Positions 48,496 to 61,153 of a stretch of 64,000 bases of DNA are shown piece by piece. A model generated the notes under the pieces. That model worked only from the letters and a program-made list of their open reading frames with translations. It was not told where the DNA came from and searched no databases. The translations under genes were made by a program, and so were the position numbers. Every line of letters begins with the position of its first letter. Within the stretch, counting starts at the first letter, position 1. Source of the stretch: Clavulina sp. PMI_390 (taxonomy: Eukaryota > Basidiomycota > Agaricomycetes > Cantharellales > Hydnaceae); contig WIDE01000013.1 of assembly GCA_015039315.1 (NCBI GenBank), forward strand, positions 351,356 to 415,355, in the 5' to 3' direction.

Positions 48496-51178
48496 ATGAA
48501 GTTCTCGGGACTTGTCTGTGCTATCGCTTGCTTCGGTATTGCTGCCGAGGCTGCTCCAGCTAAAGAAGGCTGGTTCTGGCGCTCCAAGGACAAACGAGCA
48601 TCCCCCACTGTCACACTTGATAAGGGTACATTCATTGGAGCCAAGTCTAGCAGCTACAGCGACGTCTCGCAGTTCTTGGGGATCCCCTTTGCTCAACGTA
48701 CGCCTCATATCGCCCCTCGCCAATATCTCAACTAATCTTCCCCCGCGATAACGTCCATCCGTCAATCTATCACAGCCCCGTACGTCCTGATTCCATTGCT
48801 CGCCCCGCTCAATGCTAACTGATTTTCATTCTCGTCATCCCCCACGACTAATCCATATGCTTCCTTGTATGTCCGGTGATCATATATAGCGTGGGGAACC
48901 TTCGATTCGCGCTGCCCGTAGCCAACAGTCCCTACAATGGCACCTACACCGTGACCTCAATGGGCAAGGCGTGCATCCAACAAGCACTTACCCTCCCTCT
49001 CCTCAGTGGTTTGGCCGCAGATGTCATTGATGATATTGTGAACAGTATCTTTGGAGCAGTTTACCCCGACGACGAGGATTGTGAGTTGCCGATATTTGCT
49101 CCACATGCATCGACCTGATTTGCATATCCTTGTTCCCTCGATGTCATCAGGCCTTACGATCAACGTTTGGAAACCTGCCTCCGCTACATCCAGTTCCAAG
49201 TTGCCAGTTGTCGCCGTCAGTATACCATTCAGACTTTTGCGGAAGGAACTCATTATTGACTTTTCGTCCTGCTCCATCAGTGGATCTTCGGAGGTGGTTT
49301 CGAGATCGGTTGTAAGTCACCAAGTGCGCGTCATCAAGTTTAGTCTTTTGGCTCACGTTGCTTCTAGCCACGGCCATGTACGCTGGTGACGGGATTGTGG
49401 ACTACAGTATCTCGATGGGCCAACCAGTCGTTTTCGTTTCATTCAACTACCGCCGTAAGTCTCAGTGCTCTACAGGTCCACAAACGTACTAAACTTCATA
49501 ATTCGGCACTAGTGGCTGGTCTCGGCTTCATGGCGAGCAAGGAAATTGTACGTATCTACCTTCCAACGAAGATGATCCATAGTGACCGTATCTGTACCTA
49601 ATAGAAAGCCGCCGGTGTCGGGAATCTCGGACTCCAAGATCGTAAGTTGCTGTACTTCCAACCAAAGTTACGGAAATTTACGAAATCCGACAGAACGTCA
49701 AGCCTTGCGCTGGATTCAGCAATATATCGGTGCCTTTGGTGGTGATCCAACAAAAGTCACCATGTATGTGCATTCTACTACCGCCTGGATTCGTCAAAAC
49801 GAAGCACACTAACTGGATCCTTTAGCGGAGGAGAGAGTGCTGGAGCCATCTCCGCTGCTCTCCAGATGGTTACTAATGGAGGCAATGCTGAGGGACTCTT
49901 CCGAGGAGTCTGGATGGTACGTTGACCACTCCTACTTAAATCGCCTCCGCGGTAGTATTATAACAACTGGCTCTGCAGCAATCCGGCAGCCCCATCCCAG
50001 TGGGCGACATCACTCACGGACAAAAATACTACGATTCAGTGGTTTCTTCGGTCGGCTGCTCAAGCGCCTCGGACACTTTGGCCTGCCTCCGCACTGTTTC
50101 GTATGCTACGATCAAGGCGGCAATCAACAAAACCCCAAGCATCTTCGCCTACCAGTCCCTTGACCTCGCGTGGCTTCCCCGAGTCGATGGCGTATTTTTG
50201 ACTGATGCGCCCTTCAATCTGGTCGCAAACGGAGTGGTGGCGAACGTTCCGTTCGTTAATGGTGACTGCGAAGATGAGGGAACGTAAGTTGTGTCATCAT
50301 CGCAATATCTTGATTCGGCACTGAAGAATCACCATCGCAGGCTGTTCTCCCTCGCCAACGCTAACGTCACAACGGACGCTCAATTCACGGCCTACATCAA
50401 TCAGTATTATCTTCCAAACGGAACAGCTGCGCAACTTGCTTCTCTCGCAGCGGCCTATCCTCAGGACCCCAGCCAGGGATCTCCCTTCAACACCGGCTCA
50501 GCCAACGCTTTGACACCCGAATTCAAGCGTCTGGCTGCTGTCCAGGGCGATTTGGTAAGAGAAATTGACCTCTAATAGTATGGCTCTACGTTGCCTGATT
50601 GAAATTACTTCATTGTTTCAGGTCTTCCAAGGGCCCCGCCGTTGGTTCCTCCAGCATGTCGCCTCTAAGCAGAATGCCTGGGTATACGGTAAGCCACTCA
50701 TATATATCGCTGTGTTAGTTATCCCTAACTTATGGGATTTGTTTCAATACAGCCTTCAACCGTACCAAAGAAACACCCATTCTCGGTGCTGTGAGTCTGG
50801 GCGATGCGCGTAAATCTGAGACCACAGACTAACTCATTCTTTCTCATCAGTTCCATGGGCGAGATCTCCTTAACACGTACGTGGCATTATTTCGGCTGTT
50901 TCCACTCTCCAAGGCTCATTTGTCAACATATTCCATCCCCTGCAAACAGTTTTGGCACTGGCGAATTCCGTGACTACCTTATTGCATTCACGAACTCCCT
51001 CAACCCCAACGGCGCCGGCCTCAGCCCTAACTGGCCGACGTGGACCACCTCAAGCCCCAACTCATTGGCTCTCAATGATGAGCTCCTCGTCATTGACACC
51101 AGGGCGATCGTCCAGGACACCTTCCGCCAAACCTCAATTGACCTGCTTAACCAGCTGGCGTACCAAATGCCAATCTAG
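48496..51178 (+). CDS. Secreted type-B carboxylesterase/lipase
   Basis: Start ATG 48496 with a clear signal peptide (MKFSGLVCAIACFGIAAEAA). After about a dozen short introns the protein is about 560 residues. Family landmarks: SDVSQFLGIPFAQ, EDCLTINVWKPA, WIFGGGFEIGS with the oxyanion-hole Gly run, FVSFNYRLAGLGFMAS, NLGLQDRQALRWIQQYIGAF, the nucleophile elbow GGESAGAIS (about 49832-49857), the acidic residue in GDCEDEGTLFS, and the catalytic His in ILGAFHGRDL. All three members of the Ser/Glu(Asp)/His triad are therefore visible. Paired cysteines (SMGKACIQQ, EDCLT) fit the secreted lipase branch. It hydrolyses carboxylic esters outside the cell; the natural substrate cannot be told. Stop TAG 51176-51178. 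Confidence 0.9.
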
Positions 51179-51432
51179 ATCCTAGGATGTATGGAGCCAA
51201 CGAATTTGGTCATACAGGGTAGGATTGTCGAGTAGGGTGAATACCCATTCTACACTCTTTTTTCTTTCTATTTCGCACTTATGGGCAAAATGTGTCTACG
51301 TGTATTACTACCAGTCTCTGGTCGGGCTAAAATCACAAAATGATTTCCTTGTGGAATGCGTTATGTTGGTATTTATGATATTGAGACAAATCGGTTGCGC
51401 CGGATGGGACGCAAGCCAATAACCTATCAGCA

Positions 51433-53795
51433 TCACGTGGACCCGAGCGATGTCAAAATTTGGAATCCTCCTTGTAGGCGGGAAGTGAATGATAGCTTGC
51501 GTGGTTTACCATGCTTGGGACATATTCCTTCATCTAATTCAGTGCGAATTTGCCCCGCTTGGGATTGGCGGCGGGACAGATTGGAAGTACTGACTCCATG
51601 GCCCTCAGATACCGAATGGACTTCGTCCACGAGCACAAGAGGATGATCGTAATCGGGATGGTGGCAGCCATGCGCCTGCATAGGTGGCGAGCTGAGCTTT
51701 GGTCGAGGAATGTTAGCCAACGAAAATACCGGAGGCATCGTCTCCTCTGTCCCATCTTTGGACTTCGGCTCGTTCGGGAAGCTGTGGGAGTTCGCCGATA
51801 GCGTGCTTTTGACCTGCGATGGTGCTAGTACGAGTGCGCTGGGAGTTTGGACGGACGAAGTTGGAGTGCGTAGGGACGCCGAGGATTGAGCAGATGACGA
51901 CGATGTGAGGGCGAAGGGCGAGCGGCTTCGGGAGTCAGATATCGATGAGTGTAATGGGGAGATCATGATGGACTGCGCAGTTCCAGATGTGCATGGTCCA
52001 GCATCAGCCGTTTGATCTTCGGGGAGCGGTTCAGCTTCGCAAGCATTTCCTTCAGCCTTAGCTTGAGTTATCTGAAGAGTTTCGACTCCATCATCGTTTG
52101 GATCGGCTTGTGCGTGCGATTCATCGAGAACCTCTTCTTCGTGCTCTTCCAGCATTCTCGTCTCCTCTTGAACGGTCTGTGACTCGAGTTTCTTCCGCTG
52201 CTCTTCCAGTCCTTTGCGGAAGGTGCGCACGTAGGCTCCATGCATATCCTCTTCGGAGAATGGGGGTCGTTTCCGAATAACAGGCAGGTTAATCGCTCGC
52301 CCCTGGGCGATGGCTCGAGTAATCCTTTGCTCCCAGAACAGATTGTACTTTTTTAGGGCTCCAGTGGCTCTCCGTCCCTCTCCGACATCCCAAACCTGCT
52401 TGGGAATGACCTTGCGTAGGGCCTGGGTGACTATCGATGGTGGAGGTTGATAAAATTTGTCGAGTTTCCGTAGCTCCAGGATGAAAGACGGCAGATCGAT
52501 CCGTGTCGTGGGATTGAAATCGAGGACGCGGGAGAGCAGTACTTGGGCGGCAGGAGTCACGTTGTATTGTGTGCGGAAGAAGGTAGCAGGAGACTTGATA
52601 TATTGACGAAACATCTTGTCAGATAGGATAGGCTTGGACCAAAGGAATTTGCCGATCATCGTTATCGCGAAAAGCACTACAGACGATGTAGGATGAAAAA
52701 GATAGCCGTTCTGGATATATATGAGATCGTATTTGAACGCACTCACTTCCGAGAGACCAGACATCACTCTTCGTATTGCTAAATGGAATGATTATATGAC
52801 TCGATCCTTTCTCGGCCCAGCATTCTACGAGCAATTTAACATGTCAATGACAATTTTTGATGAGGGATAGGAGAGCTTACCAGGACTCATGTACTGTGCG
52901 GTACCCAATCGACATTCCTGAGACTCCTCCGTACTGACAGCTATACCAAAGTCAACCAGCTTTAACGAGTCGCCATCGAGGTTGACGAGAATATTTTCAG
53001 CCTTGATGTCGCGGTGGTAGACCGAACGAGTATGGCATCGATGCACGGTCTCAAGGAGTTGGAGCACGACAGCCTTTTTAGCATCGAAGCAATCTTGCTC
53101 CAGGATTTCTCGGCTCCAGGACCTAATGAAGGTATTGAGAGTGCGACCTTGCACAAAATCCTACGTAGAGGGATGTTATTTAGCGGGGAGAGATGTGGTC
53201 AACGAGCCATGTGAGATAACGTCATAGAAGGGAGAAAACTCTGGTGCCGGATATGTACCATGACGAGGTATACGAACGATTCATCCTCAATCACGTTGTG
53301 CAGAATAGGAACTCCAGGATCCCCCGTCATCTGCTGCAGGGTTTCAATCTCCCTCACAAGATGGTCATGGTGGCGGCGAGTAGTGGGCCGATCCACAACC
53401 TTGACCGCGCTCTTCCTGGCCTGCGAAACCGATGACGACCTGCGGCGCCATATCTCCTCCTCTTCCAGATCAAGGGGAGAAATCGCCTTGCCAGTCACAT
53501 GGCTATGCGCATAGCCATGGGGATGGTAGTGTGTACTGATATGCCCATTCACCACCATCTCCGTCGTACTGAGGTCCATGGCTAGCCCATCGTGAGGAAG
53601 AGGGGTCTCGAGTACGCCGGAGCCTTCGCCCGTGACGCGCGATTTGGACGTATTGGACGCGAGATAGACGCGCCCTGAAGCACCGCCGCCGATACATTTT
53701 TCGAGCTTGATGTGGCCGAGCCCAAGGACGACGCCAGTCAGATGAGATTTGCTAATAGGCCGATCGGGCCGGTAGTCGCGGTCCTGGTGAGGCAT
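51433..53795 (-). CDS. Ser/Thr protein kinase with N-lobe insertion and long tail
   Basis: Start ATG 53795 (MPHQDRDYRPDRPIS); about 720 residues. The kinase domain has the Gly loop IGGGASGRVYLAS, the catalytic Lys in KSAVKVVDRP, the HRDIKAENIL catalytic loop, VDFGIAVS in place of plain DFG context, GTAQYMSP, and KSDVWSLG. About 90 residues separate the Gly loop from the Lys, where 10-20 is normal. The insert is Ser-rich with a His cluster (HISTHYHPHGYAHSH). After the kinase domain comes a helical segment (GALKKYNLFWEQRITRAIA) and a charged, then Ser-rich tail of over 250 residues. HRDIKAEN with VDFGIAVS resembles the Ran1/Ksp1-like group of fungal kinases that act in nutrient and meiosis control, but the assignment is weak. 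Stop at 51433. Confidence 0.85.
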
Positions 53796-54738
53796 AGTAG
53801 ACCTTTTTCTGAGACACGCTGTAGAGTCTTAGCACGATTTTTGCAGCAAGTCACTGGGCTAGCCAAGGGTTGAAGCAAAGTAAACCAGAACGGAATAATG
53901 CTCAAAGAGCAAAAAGACGAGGACAGGAAGCAGTGCGAAAGTCGATAATAGACATGCCCAGGCCTAGAACGGGGGACGTGTCCTTATAAGGACACACTCG
54001 AGAGCGGAGGTGTCAGAAAAAATTCCCTCCATGGGGGCGATTGACCCGCACTGGATCACAACAATTGAATCTCGGAGATCATGTCGATTTGAGAATACGC
54101 ATCAGCGCCGATACGGTTGGATAGCTGAGCGGGGGGTCTTCAAGATACAAAGGATGCTGCGCGAAAAAAAAAATCTGCCTGACTTGTTGACATCGAACCG
54201 AGACCAAGTCACACATCCGTCACGAATACCCAAACGTGGCCCATTGTCCCGAGCAATCCATCCTGATTCGAGGGGGCAAGAGTCATAAATTCGTGCACGT
54301 AGCAGTAATACTAGCTAAACACCCACGATACTATACTAGCAAAAGTAAGGCTAGTCTGAAACGGAATGGGATATCGAAACACCAACAACATAAGAATGAG
54401 GTCTGGAGCTTTGAGCTGGGTTTGGGCAGAGAATAAGGAAAAAAGAAACGAAGAAAGTGGGAGGAGAAAGGAGACCATGACAAGGGCGTAAGATACGTAG
54501 GTCGTGAGCGGCATTATAAAATGAAGAGTACTAATACAAGGTCAGAAGGAGAAGGCGGAAAGAAGCAGGGGCGAAGGCAGCAATGGGAGAGCATAGGCAG
54601 AGCAGGAAAACGCCAGGCAGGACGTTTGAGACGAGGGTCAGAAGCCATTATATATAGAGAACAAAGTCCAACACCTCAACGATCGACGTCGCGGCTAATC
54701 AACGAAGGCACCCGGTGAAGGGCGCGAGAAGGGAGCAT
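53796..54738. other. Intergenic, no gene seen
   Basis: About 940 bp, A-rich on the plus strand, between the kinase start and the F-box gene stop, both minus-strand genes. Only short frames without recognisable content. It includes the kinase promoter. Confidence 0.5.
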
Positions 54739-57168
54739 CTAAGGGAGGGTATGGTGGAACCACGCAGGAGGATCATCTTCCTCTCCAGAGAGGATGATAT
54801 TATCAGGGAAGTCCTTGCGCAGCTGGATATACTCGGGCGGGATCCTCCCACGATTGCTCCAGCTCTGATCGTTCAAGTGGATCTTCATCGGTCGTGCTGA
54901 AGCATCTGTAGAGGCACCAAGACCTCCGGGACTCGGCATGCCCAGCACAGAGCCCATGGCTAGTCCGAACGGATCGATCGAGCCCAAGCTGCCACTGCTC
55001 CCGCCCCACGGCAGCCCGCCATCAAATGACCCAACAAGCGTGCCGCTCGCAGGCGTCCCAGGTGCAGAGCCCATCAACGACGCCTTTGCAGCGCCTGCTC
55101 CTGCGCGACGCACCATCAACAGCGCACGGAGCGCCGTGCACAGACCCTCAACGCACTCGGAGCTCTGCAGCTCGCCATCCCAGCTGACGCTCGCGCAAAT
55201 GACATACAGGCGATCCAGGTTCGGCGCGCGGACGACCCAGGGGACGACGCTTGCCGGCTCTGCAAGCTTGTGCACAAGCTCGATGAATGACGAGCGCAAG
55301 GCACAGCCAAAGGAGCGCAGGGATGGGTGGGCATCCATGAACTGGACAACGCGTTCGGGGGTGAAGGTGAAGAGCGAGAGCCATGCTGACTCGAGCTGCG
55401 GGAAGCGGTTTTTAGGTGCGGTGAACAGAGAGGAGGATGCGAGCTCAGAGGTGGTTGGGAGGCTCGTCGAGGTGGTAGTAGGAGAGGAAGACCACGATGA
55501 GGAGGGGAGGAGGACGGCCGTAGCCTGGGGGCCAATAAGAGCACTGTCTGCGAGAGCAACATTCGCGTTATCTCCCGAGTAGATTGTCAAGTGCTTCAAG
55601 GACGGGAAGCGGGCATGCTTGAATACATCCGAGGAGACCCGGTCATGGATCGTCAGATCCAGCCGGAGGATCTCGACCGTGTCGTTCTCGAATGTAGGGA
55701 GGGGTTCAGAAGCAGGCACGTCCTCGTCTGGGTGGTGGGGCGCATCGAACGACTCGACAGCGCGAATCCAGACAAGACCCTTCAGATTCTCGCACTTCTT
55801 GATGAGTTTGGTGAACTTGGCGTCAGGGAAGCCCGGCCACCCTTCGATAGTGAGTTGTTTTAGGTTCCGCACGATTCGCTCGTCCCAGGCCAGCGGGAGA
55901 CCGAGACCGTACCCTCGGCGCGTTATCCTGATGCTCTCAAGCGCGGTACATCCGGAAATGTCGAGATCCAGGAGGAACCTCGGCTGCCATCCGACGGGAA
56001 GGCCAGCCTGAGCATTGCTCGGGCCCTTGGTGAGCCATTTGAATACTTTGAGCATGGGCATGCGGGCAGGGAAGGGGAAAAGAATACTTCCCGCCACAGA
56101 TTGGTCTTGGGAGCGCAGGATAAGGGTTTCTGCTCGCTCAAGATGGGGAGCAAGTGCCCGTATCCACGTCTGGAGCTTCATAGCGGTGGTACGCACCCCA
56201 GCATTCAGAGCAACGTTAGCACCATTCGCGTTGTTTGCGTTTGGTTGGGCTTGATTCGCCGGCGCTGCTGCTCCATTAGCATTAGCGTCTGCATTGTTAC
56301 CGTTACCATTCGCAGCTGCAGCAGCAGCTGGAGCGACAGCGCCTGGGGAAGCAGGGGGAGATGGGACGTCATCGACATAGAGAGTGATGTGGAGTGGGGC
56401 GGCTCGCGAACGCTCCAAGAACGAACGGAACTTTGCGTCAAAATGACCGAGGCGGGCCTCCACCTTGCACCAGAGGCGCGGGGTGTTCAGGGCAACGGAG
56501 CGCCAGTGCGCAGAAGTGCTTGTAATGGCACTCAGGAGGGCCCATTCGTCTTCCCGCCGTTGCTGAGCAATCGTGTGCTCGGAAGTGAGGGCCATATTAT
56601 TGGGGATGGGGCGGGGGGTCCAAGCGGTTTCGAAGGCGAGCTGGAAGATTTCGGCGAGCATGGACTCGGGGAGACGACATGAGGGAGAGGAGGCATTGGA
56701 GGCACGCCCGCGGACGCAGCGCGCGGCGGCAAGCTCGAGCTCGACGTTCTCGAGTGCCAGCCGGAGATGGCGTGCCTTGCTCTCGAGGGTGTATATTTTA
56801 GCATCGATACTGGCTGGCGTTGAGGGATTTCTGTAGACAGTATTTATCGGATAGTGAAGAAAATTGAAAACAGGTCGGTTGGAAAGCAACAGGCCATGGC
56901 ACCATCAGTTTCAGGAAAAACGAGGTCGTGCGACAATTGCAGTCAATGTGGGGGAAGGAGGAAGTGGGACTGACTTGACAGGTGTCTGTGCACCGCTGGC
57001 ACAGATGAGCTTGCCGTCTTGGAAAAAGCCAGAGGCAGAGGGTGAAGGAGGGTAGCCGTATGGGCTCATGCTGGGGGACATGGACCCCGACTTGGACGCC
57101 AGCATGCCATACTGGGCGAACTGGAGACTCATGTCGCTGGCGAGGGTGCGGTAAAGCCTGTCGGCCAT
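54739..57168 (-). CDS. F-box-like protein, agaricomycete type
   Basis: Two exons. Exon 1 runs from ATG 57168 (MADRLYRTLASDMSLQFA) to about 56967; its GTCAGT donor joins the exon beginning about 56840 to read QTPVKNPSTPASIDAK. A short coiled coil (IYTLESKARHLRLALENVEL) is followed by an F-box-like segment (LPESMLAEIFQLAFETAW) and leucine-rich repeat-like stretches (LFKW..., CTALESIRITRRG, NLKQLTIEGWPGF, SLKHLTIYSG). F-box proteins of this build are expanded in Agaricomycetes and usually serve as substrate receptors of SCF ubiquitin ligases; a substrate is not known. An Ala/Asn/Gly-rich low-complexity insert of about 50 residues lies at about 56350-56200, and a Gly/Ser/Pro-rich patch lies near the C-terminus. 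About 770 residues. Stop TAA 54741-54739. Confidence 0.78.
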
Positions 57169-58586
57169 GACGAAGGGTGCGTCTTTTATGAAGATGGGCG
57201 ATGGGTTGGGGGGTGGTATTAAGGTTGGTATCGCAGGGTGGGAGAAGGACTTTGAAGTGGAAAATTTGGAGCGGGCACGCGCCTTTGGAGGAGCGAAAAT
57301 GTTTCCCGCGATAAGGCTCACAGCCACCAAATCCACCCGTGGGGATACTCAGCGACTCTAATAATTCTTTCTTCTGCTCGACTAGAAAGTTTCAGCTCTG
57401 ACACACCCCTCTCGTAACTGGTTCCCGTCGTTGAGCAACAGCTCCACACTGCTACTCGTGTGCTGCCACCCCCCAACCAGAACCTTTCCTCCGACCAACC
57501 TCCTTTATCGGACTTTTTCGGCCAGCGAATTATTGAATGCCTCGGATCTTCTTGTTCAATTACAAATTCTGCCCGCCAATATGACTACTACTACACTTGG
57601 CAGAGAGGGTTGCTCAAAACGACTTTTTGTGCACACCACACTCACTCCATTCAGCGTTGATACCCGTGTACCCATGCTCACGCATCGCCGTGGCCGTCTG
57701 CTCACGTCACTGAGAATCTTGTGGCTCGCGGATCAACCGGGTGTCTCCTCGGAGCATGAGGCGTCAGGGATCACAGATCCTAGCGCCCATTATCAGATAA
57801 GATAATCTTCGAATTCTCTCTGTCAGATTGCCCGCTTCATCTGGCGGGATCGCGAGGCAAAATTAGAGCTTCTTTTGAATGGCAGACAGGCGCGAGAATC
57901 GCCGCTAAGGAAGGGGCCATGATATGAAGGCCGGGAACCCATATAGGCGACTCAAAAGGAAGGAGAGTCAAATATATATAGCCGAGAGGCGCACTCGGAC
58001 TCATCCACTAACGGTCAGTAATCAGCGCCCTCCCCCTCTCCCGCTCGCCAGTCAGCGATAACGGATGAAAGAGGTGTTCAATAAGGATCAAATCATGCGT
58101 CGGGCAGCAATTCCGTTCTTCAATCTTCTTCGTCTTCGGTGTCAGCCGTGACTGGCGTGCCGGCATTCCTTTGTCGATGTGCCAAGTTGGCTCTCACGTC
58201 TCGCTACGATAGAATCGACTGCCATGGAGAGCGTAAAGCGTCTCCGATCAGCATGGATACACAGTTGGGACGATCGTTGGTTCCTGCAGTAGTGACATCC
58301 TATAAGTTGCCGTAATCGACCTCTCGAGCTCATTATCCACCACAATTAATCATTTACACGTTTGATTGCCGCCAGAGACTGCCAGAGATAACAACACATT
58401 CTGGAGATGGCTATTCGGACACATCCTGCTGCTCACCGATCAGCGGCATCAAAATAGTATTGAGATATAATGGCCTTTCGTACACATACTCAGGAATCAA
58501 AAGTCGCATGGGATTCACCGCTTCCTTGACCTCCACAAAATCATTGCGAATAGAGAAGAAGAAAAAAAAAGAGAAAAAAAAGATCC
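57169..58586. other. Intergenic, no convincing gene
   Basis: About 1.4 kb between the F-box gene start and the stop of the DUF3433-like gene. It contains a TATATATAG tract near 57972 and an A/G-rich simple-sequence tract (about 58553-58583). Open frames here (for example 57431-57805 plus) begin at non-ATG codons and look like chance. Confidence 0.5.
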
Positions 58587-61153
58587 CTAATCCCTCCTCT
58601 CGCGCTCGGGCTTTGGTGTGCCCGCCTCACTCTCAACACCACCATTCGCAGGCTTCTCATGCGCCTCCAGTTCCTCCTGTAGCTCCACCGCACCCGTGCG
58701 AGGGTTCAGCCCAAATGTCTTGCCTTCTAGCTTGCGCTCGACATCCTTCCCGGTGTCGTGGGGTGTCAACAAACCAATGAAGGACGATCGCTCCGACAGC
58801 ATTGCTGCAACCGCGCCGATGGTCCCTCCAGGACGGTCAACAAGGTGCAGTGGCTTGCGTTGACGTGCGTGGAGAACAAACGCAAACGCGAAGAGGAAGC
58901 CGCTCAGCAGGCAGAGTACCGCGAGGGTGTGTATAGCTGGAGCACTGTTAACGATTCAGAAAGAGTGGTGCATCACCACTGGTGAGAAAGATATTTCTAT
59001 CTTGGATCTAGTCCGAGAGACACATACTATGCGTGCATCCTCGTCTGCTGAACCTGCACCGTGCCCGTCCCATTGACTGGGGTACTCTCCACGAAAATTC
59101 TTCCGGCGACAGCGAGCTGATAATCAAGCTAGAAGTGATATTCGTCATGAGATACAATATCAATTGAGACGTTGATTCAACAAAGGATAACTTACCACAG
59201 CATTCTGAACTACGAAATTCAGCCCTGAGCCTCCACCGGAAAGAATCCTGTTCTGCTGGTCTTCGTCAATTCCAGGTTCGTTGGGATTGAAACCAGCAGC
59301 GGAAATGGCGGCGTCTCCGACAGCAAGGCCAACTGCATTAGTAACTGTCGTTTGTTGCCCGTTGTCTGACCGTAGTCTTGAAGCCCGATGAAGTCTGATA
59401 AGTAACGAATAATCGTAGTGGACCATGAAGGTTATACATACCCGCTAAAGGCAAAGCCATTGAGAGGATGGTTGGGAATGGCCTGGAGGTTCGTGATGTT
59501 GACGAGACGTTGGGTTCCATAATTAAATGCTGCAAGGCCGTTGAATACTGTCTGGGTGGCGAAACAGAACGCGGCGCTAGCAATCGTTTGATTAATCGTG
59601 AACCCGATACCAATCGGGTCCTGTGCGGCCGAGAGGTTACCTGGGACCGAAACGTTGGGGTTGATGCTGCTAATGCATGAGGGGTTGGCATCGCCCATAA
59701 CTCCAAGCCAGGTGGAGTTGGCAATAATGGTGCCATTATAATTCTCGGTGCACGAAGGCGACAGGCTAGCACTGAACGACCAAGCCCCACCGGGGCCTGC
59801 GGTGACGCCTGAGACGTTCGCTGGGGCACACTGAACGTTTACATGGATGGCTTCTGTCTCGAGGAAGATAAACGTAGATCCGTTACTAGATGGCGTGGCC
59901 ACAGGCTATAATAATGGTCAGCGGCTGGCGCGATGTGTTCAAAATGCAAGAGAATAAGAAAAACCTGGAAGGGAGCTACTGTCCACCCGTCAGTGACGCC
60001 GCCATCTTCTCTGAATGCAAATGCCGGAAGGTTTGCATTCGTGAAGACTATGATCCTGGTTAGAGGTGTGTCTGGGATTTTAGTGAAATAGCAACGCACT
60101 CAATGAATCAGTGCCCTAGTCATGGAAGTGCCCAAGGCGTAGAGCAGTCAGCACGGGATTCGGTATCAGAGGGAGAAACGATATACTCACCCCTGCGGCA
60201 GAGATGAAAGATGCTGGTGAAATGAGTTGTGCCTCGTTGAGACCAATGTTGCCGGCCGAGGTTATAGTAACCGTAGAGTTCACGGCGGTGAGCTTGACTG
60301 TAAACAGAGAGCCAGCCAGCGACGTGAACAGTGCGCTCCAGATGATCACCACGCTAGTCGCCACAAGCACCCAGTGGCGTCGCGATACAGAAGTTGGAAG
60401 AGCTTCGAATGCACTAGGGGCCGGAATCTTCATCAGGAAATCGCTCTCCTATCCCAGAATGACAGTATGGCATACCTTTGCTGCTGGTACGGCAATGTGA
60501 TTGAGTTCCTCGCATGGGACGAGCCATGCGCCAAGTCCACGTAGGCCTGGTTAATAAACGGTGGAAGATCAGCCTCAAACCCTTGACTAATTGGACACTC
60601 GGGAACATCACCTGCAAGATTTTTAGCTCTTCGTAGGCGCCTCTCATGACCCACAAGATAGGAATAAAGATCAGAATCGGGATGAAAGACTTATTACACA
60701 ATGTCACTAGTGAGCGAGCCTTCATGGCAGATGTCTGGATATGTTCACACCTTGAGGAATTGTGCTGATTCACTGGCATTCAAGTCGGTGAACGTGATGG
60801 TTTGGAATCCTGTGAGGCATCAGGGAGTCGAGAAGGTCCTACATCAACAACACTTCTAGGCTGGTCGATATATCTGGACTTACCATTGTGTTTGTGCGAC
60901 TTCCAAAGCACGATTTCCAGACAGATCGCGGCTCCAATGAGGACTGTGCATAGACCAATAGTTACAGGAGTGGAGAGCATCGGCGCGACCTTGCGGAATC
61001 ATGGGTGCACCGGGTCAGCGTGGAGTAGCGAACCAAGGACTCGGCGTCTCTCACCCAGCTGCCCGATCGCGTGCCTTTGCCTGCGTCACTTTCAGGACCT
61101 CTGCTCTCGATATCTGCCATTCCATCGTGTTCCCGAGAAGGAGTAGAAGACAT
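58587..61153 (-). CDS. Multi-pass membrane protein, DUF3433-like (copy 1)
   Basis: Start ATG 61153 (MSSTPSREHDGMADIES). A cytosolic N-terminus is spliced to WVAPMLSTPVTIGLCTVL and a first membrane segment (IGAAICLEIVLWKSH). Then come SFIPILIFIPILWVMRGAYE, another helix (HWVLVATSVVIIWSALFTSL), a long extracellular part with many N-glycosylation sequons (NVSG, NGTI, NQTI) and cysteines, and a last helix after which the cytosolic tail reads IGAVAAMLSERSSFIGLL. The order of two N-terminal helices, a further helix, an external domain, a C-terminal helix and a tail with a short conserved motif resembles the fungal DUF3433 family, whose function is not known. About 620 residues in roughly nine exons, ending at TAG 58589-58587. 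A second copy begins beyond the right edge (63755). Confidence 0.72.

Noticed and set aside
54938..55582. Long plus-strand open frame (214 codons) opposite the F-box gene
   Set aside because: Antisense shadow of a GC-rich coding exon; no recognisable content.
57431..57805. 124-codon plus-strand frame
   Set aside because: It begins at TTG, has no conserved motif and no splice signals.
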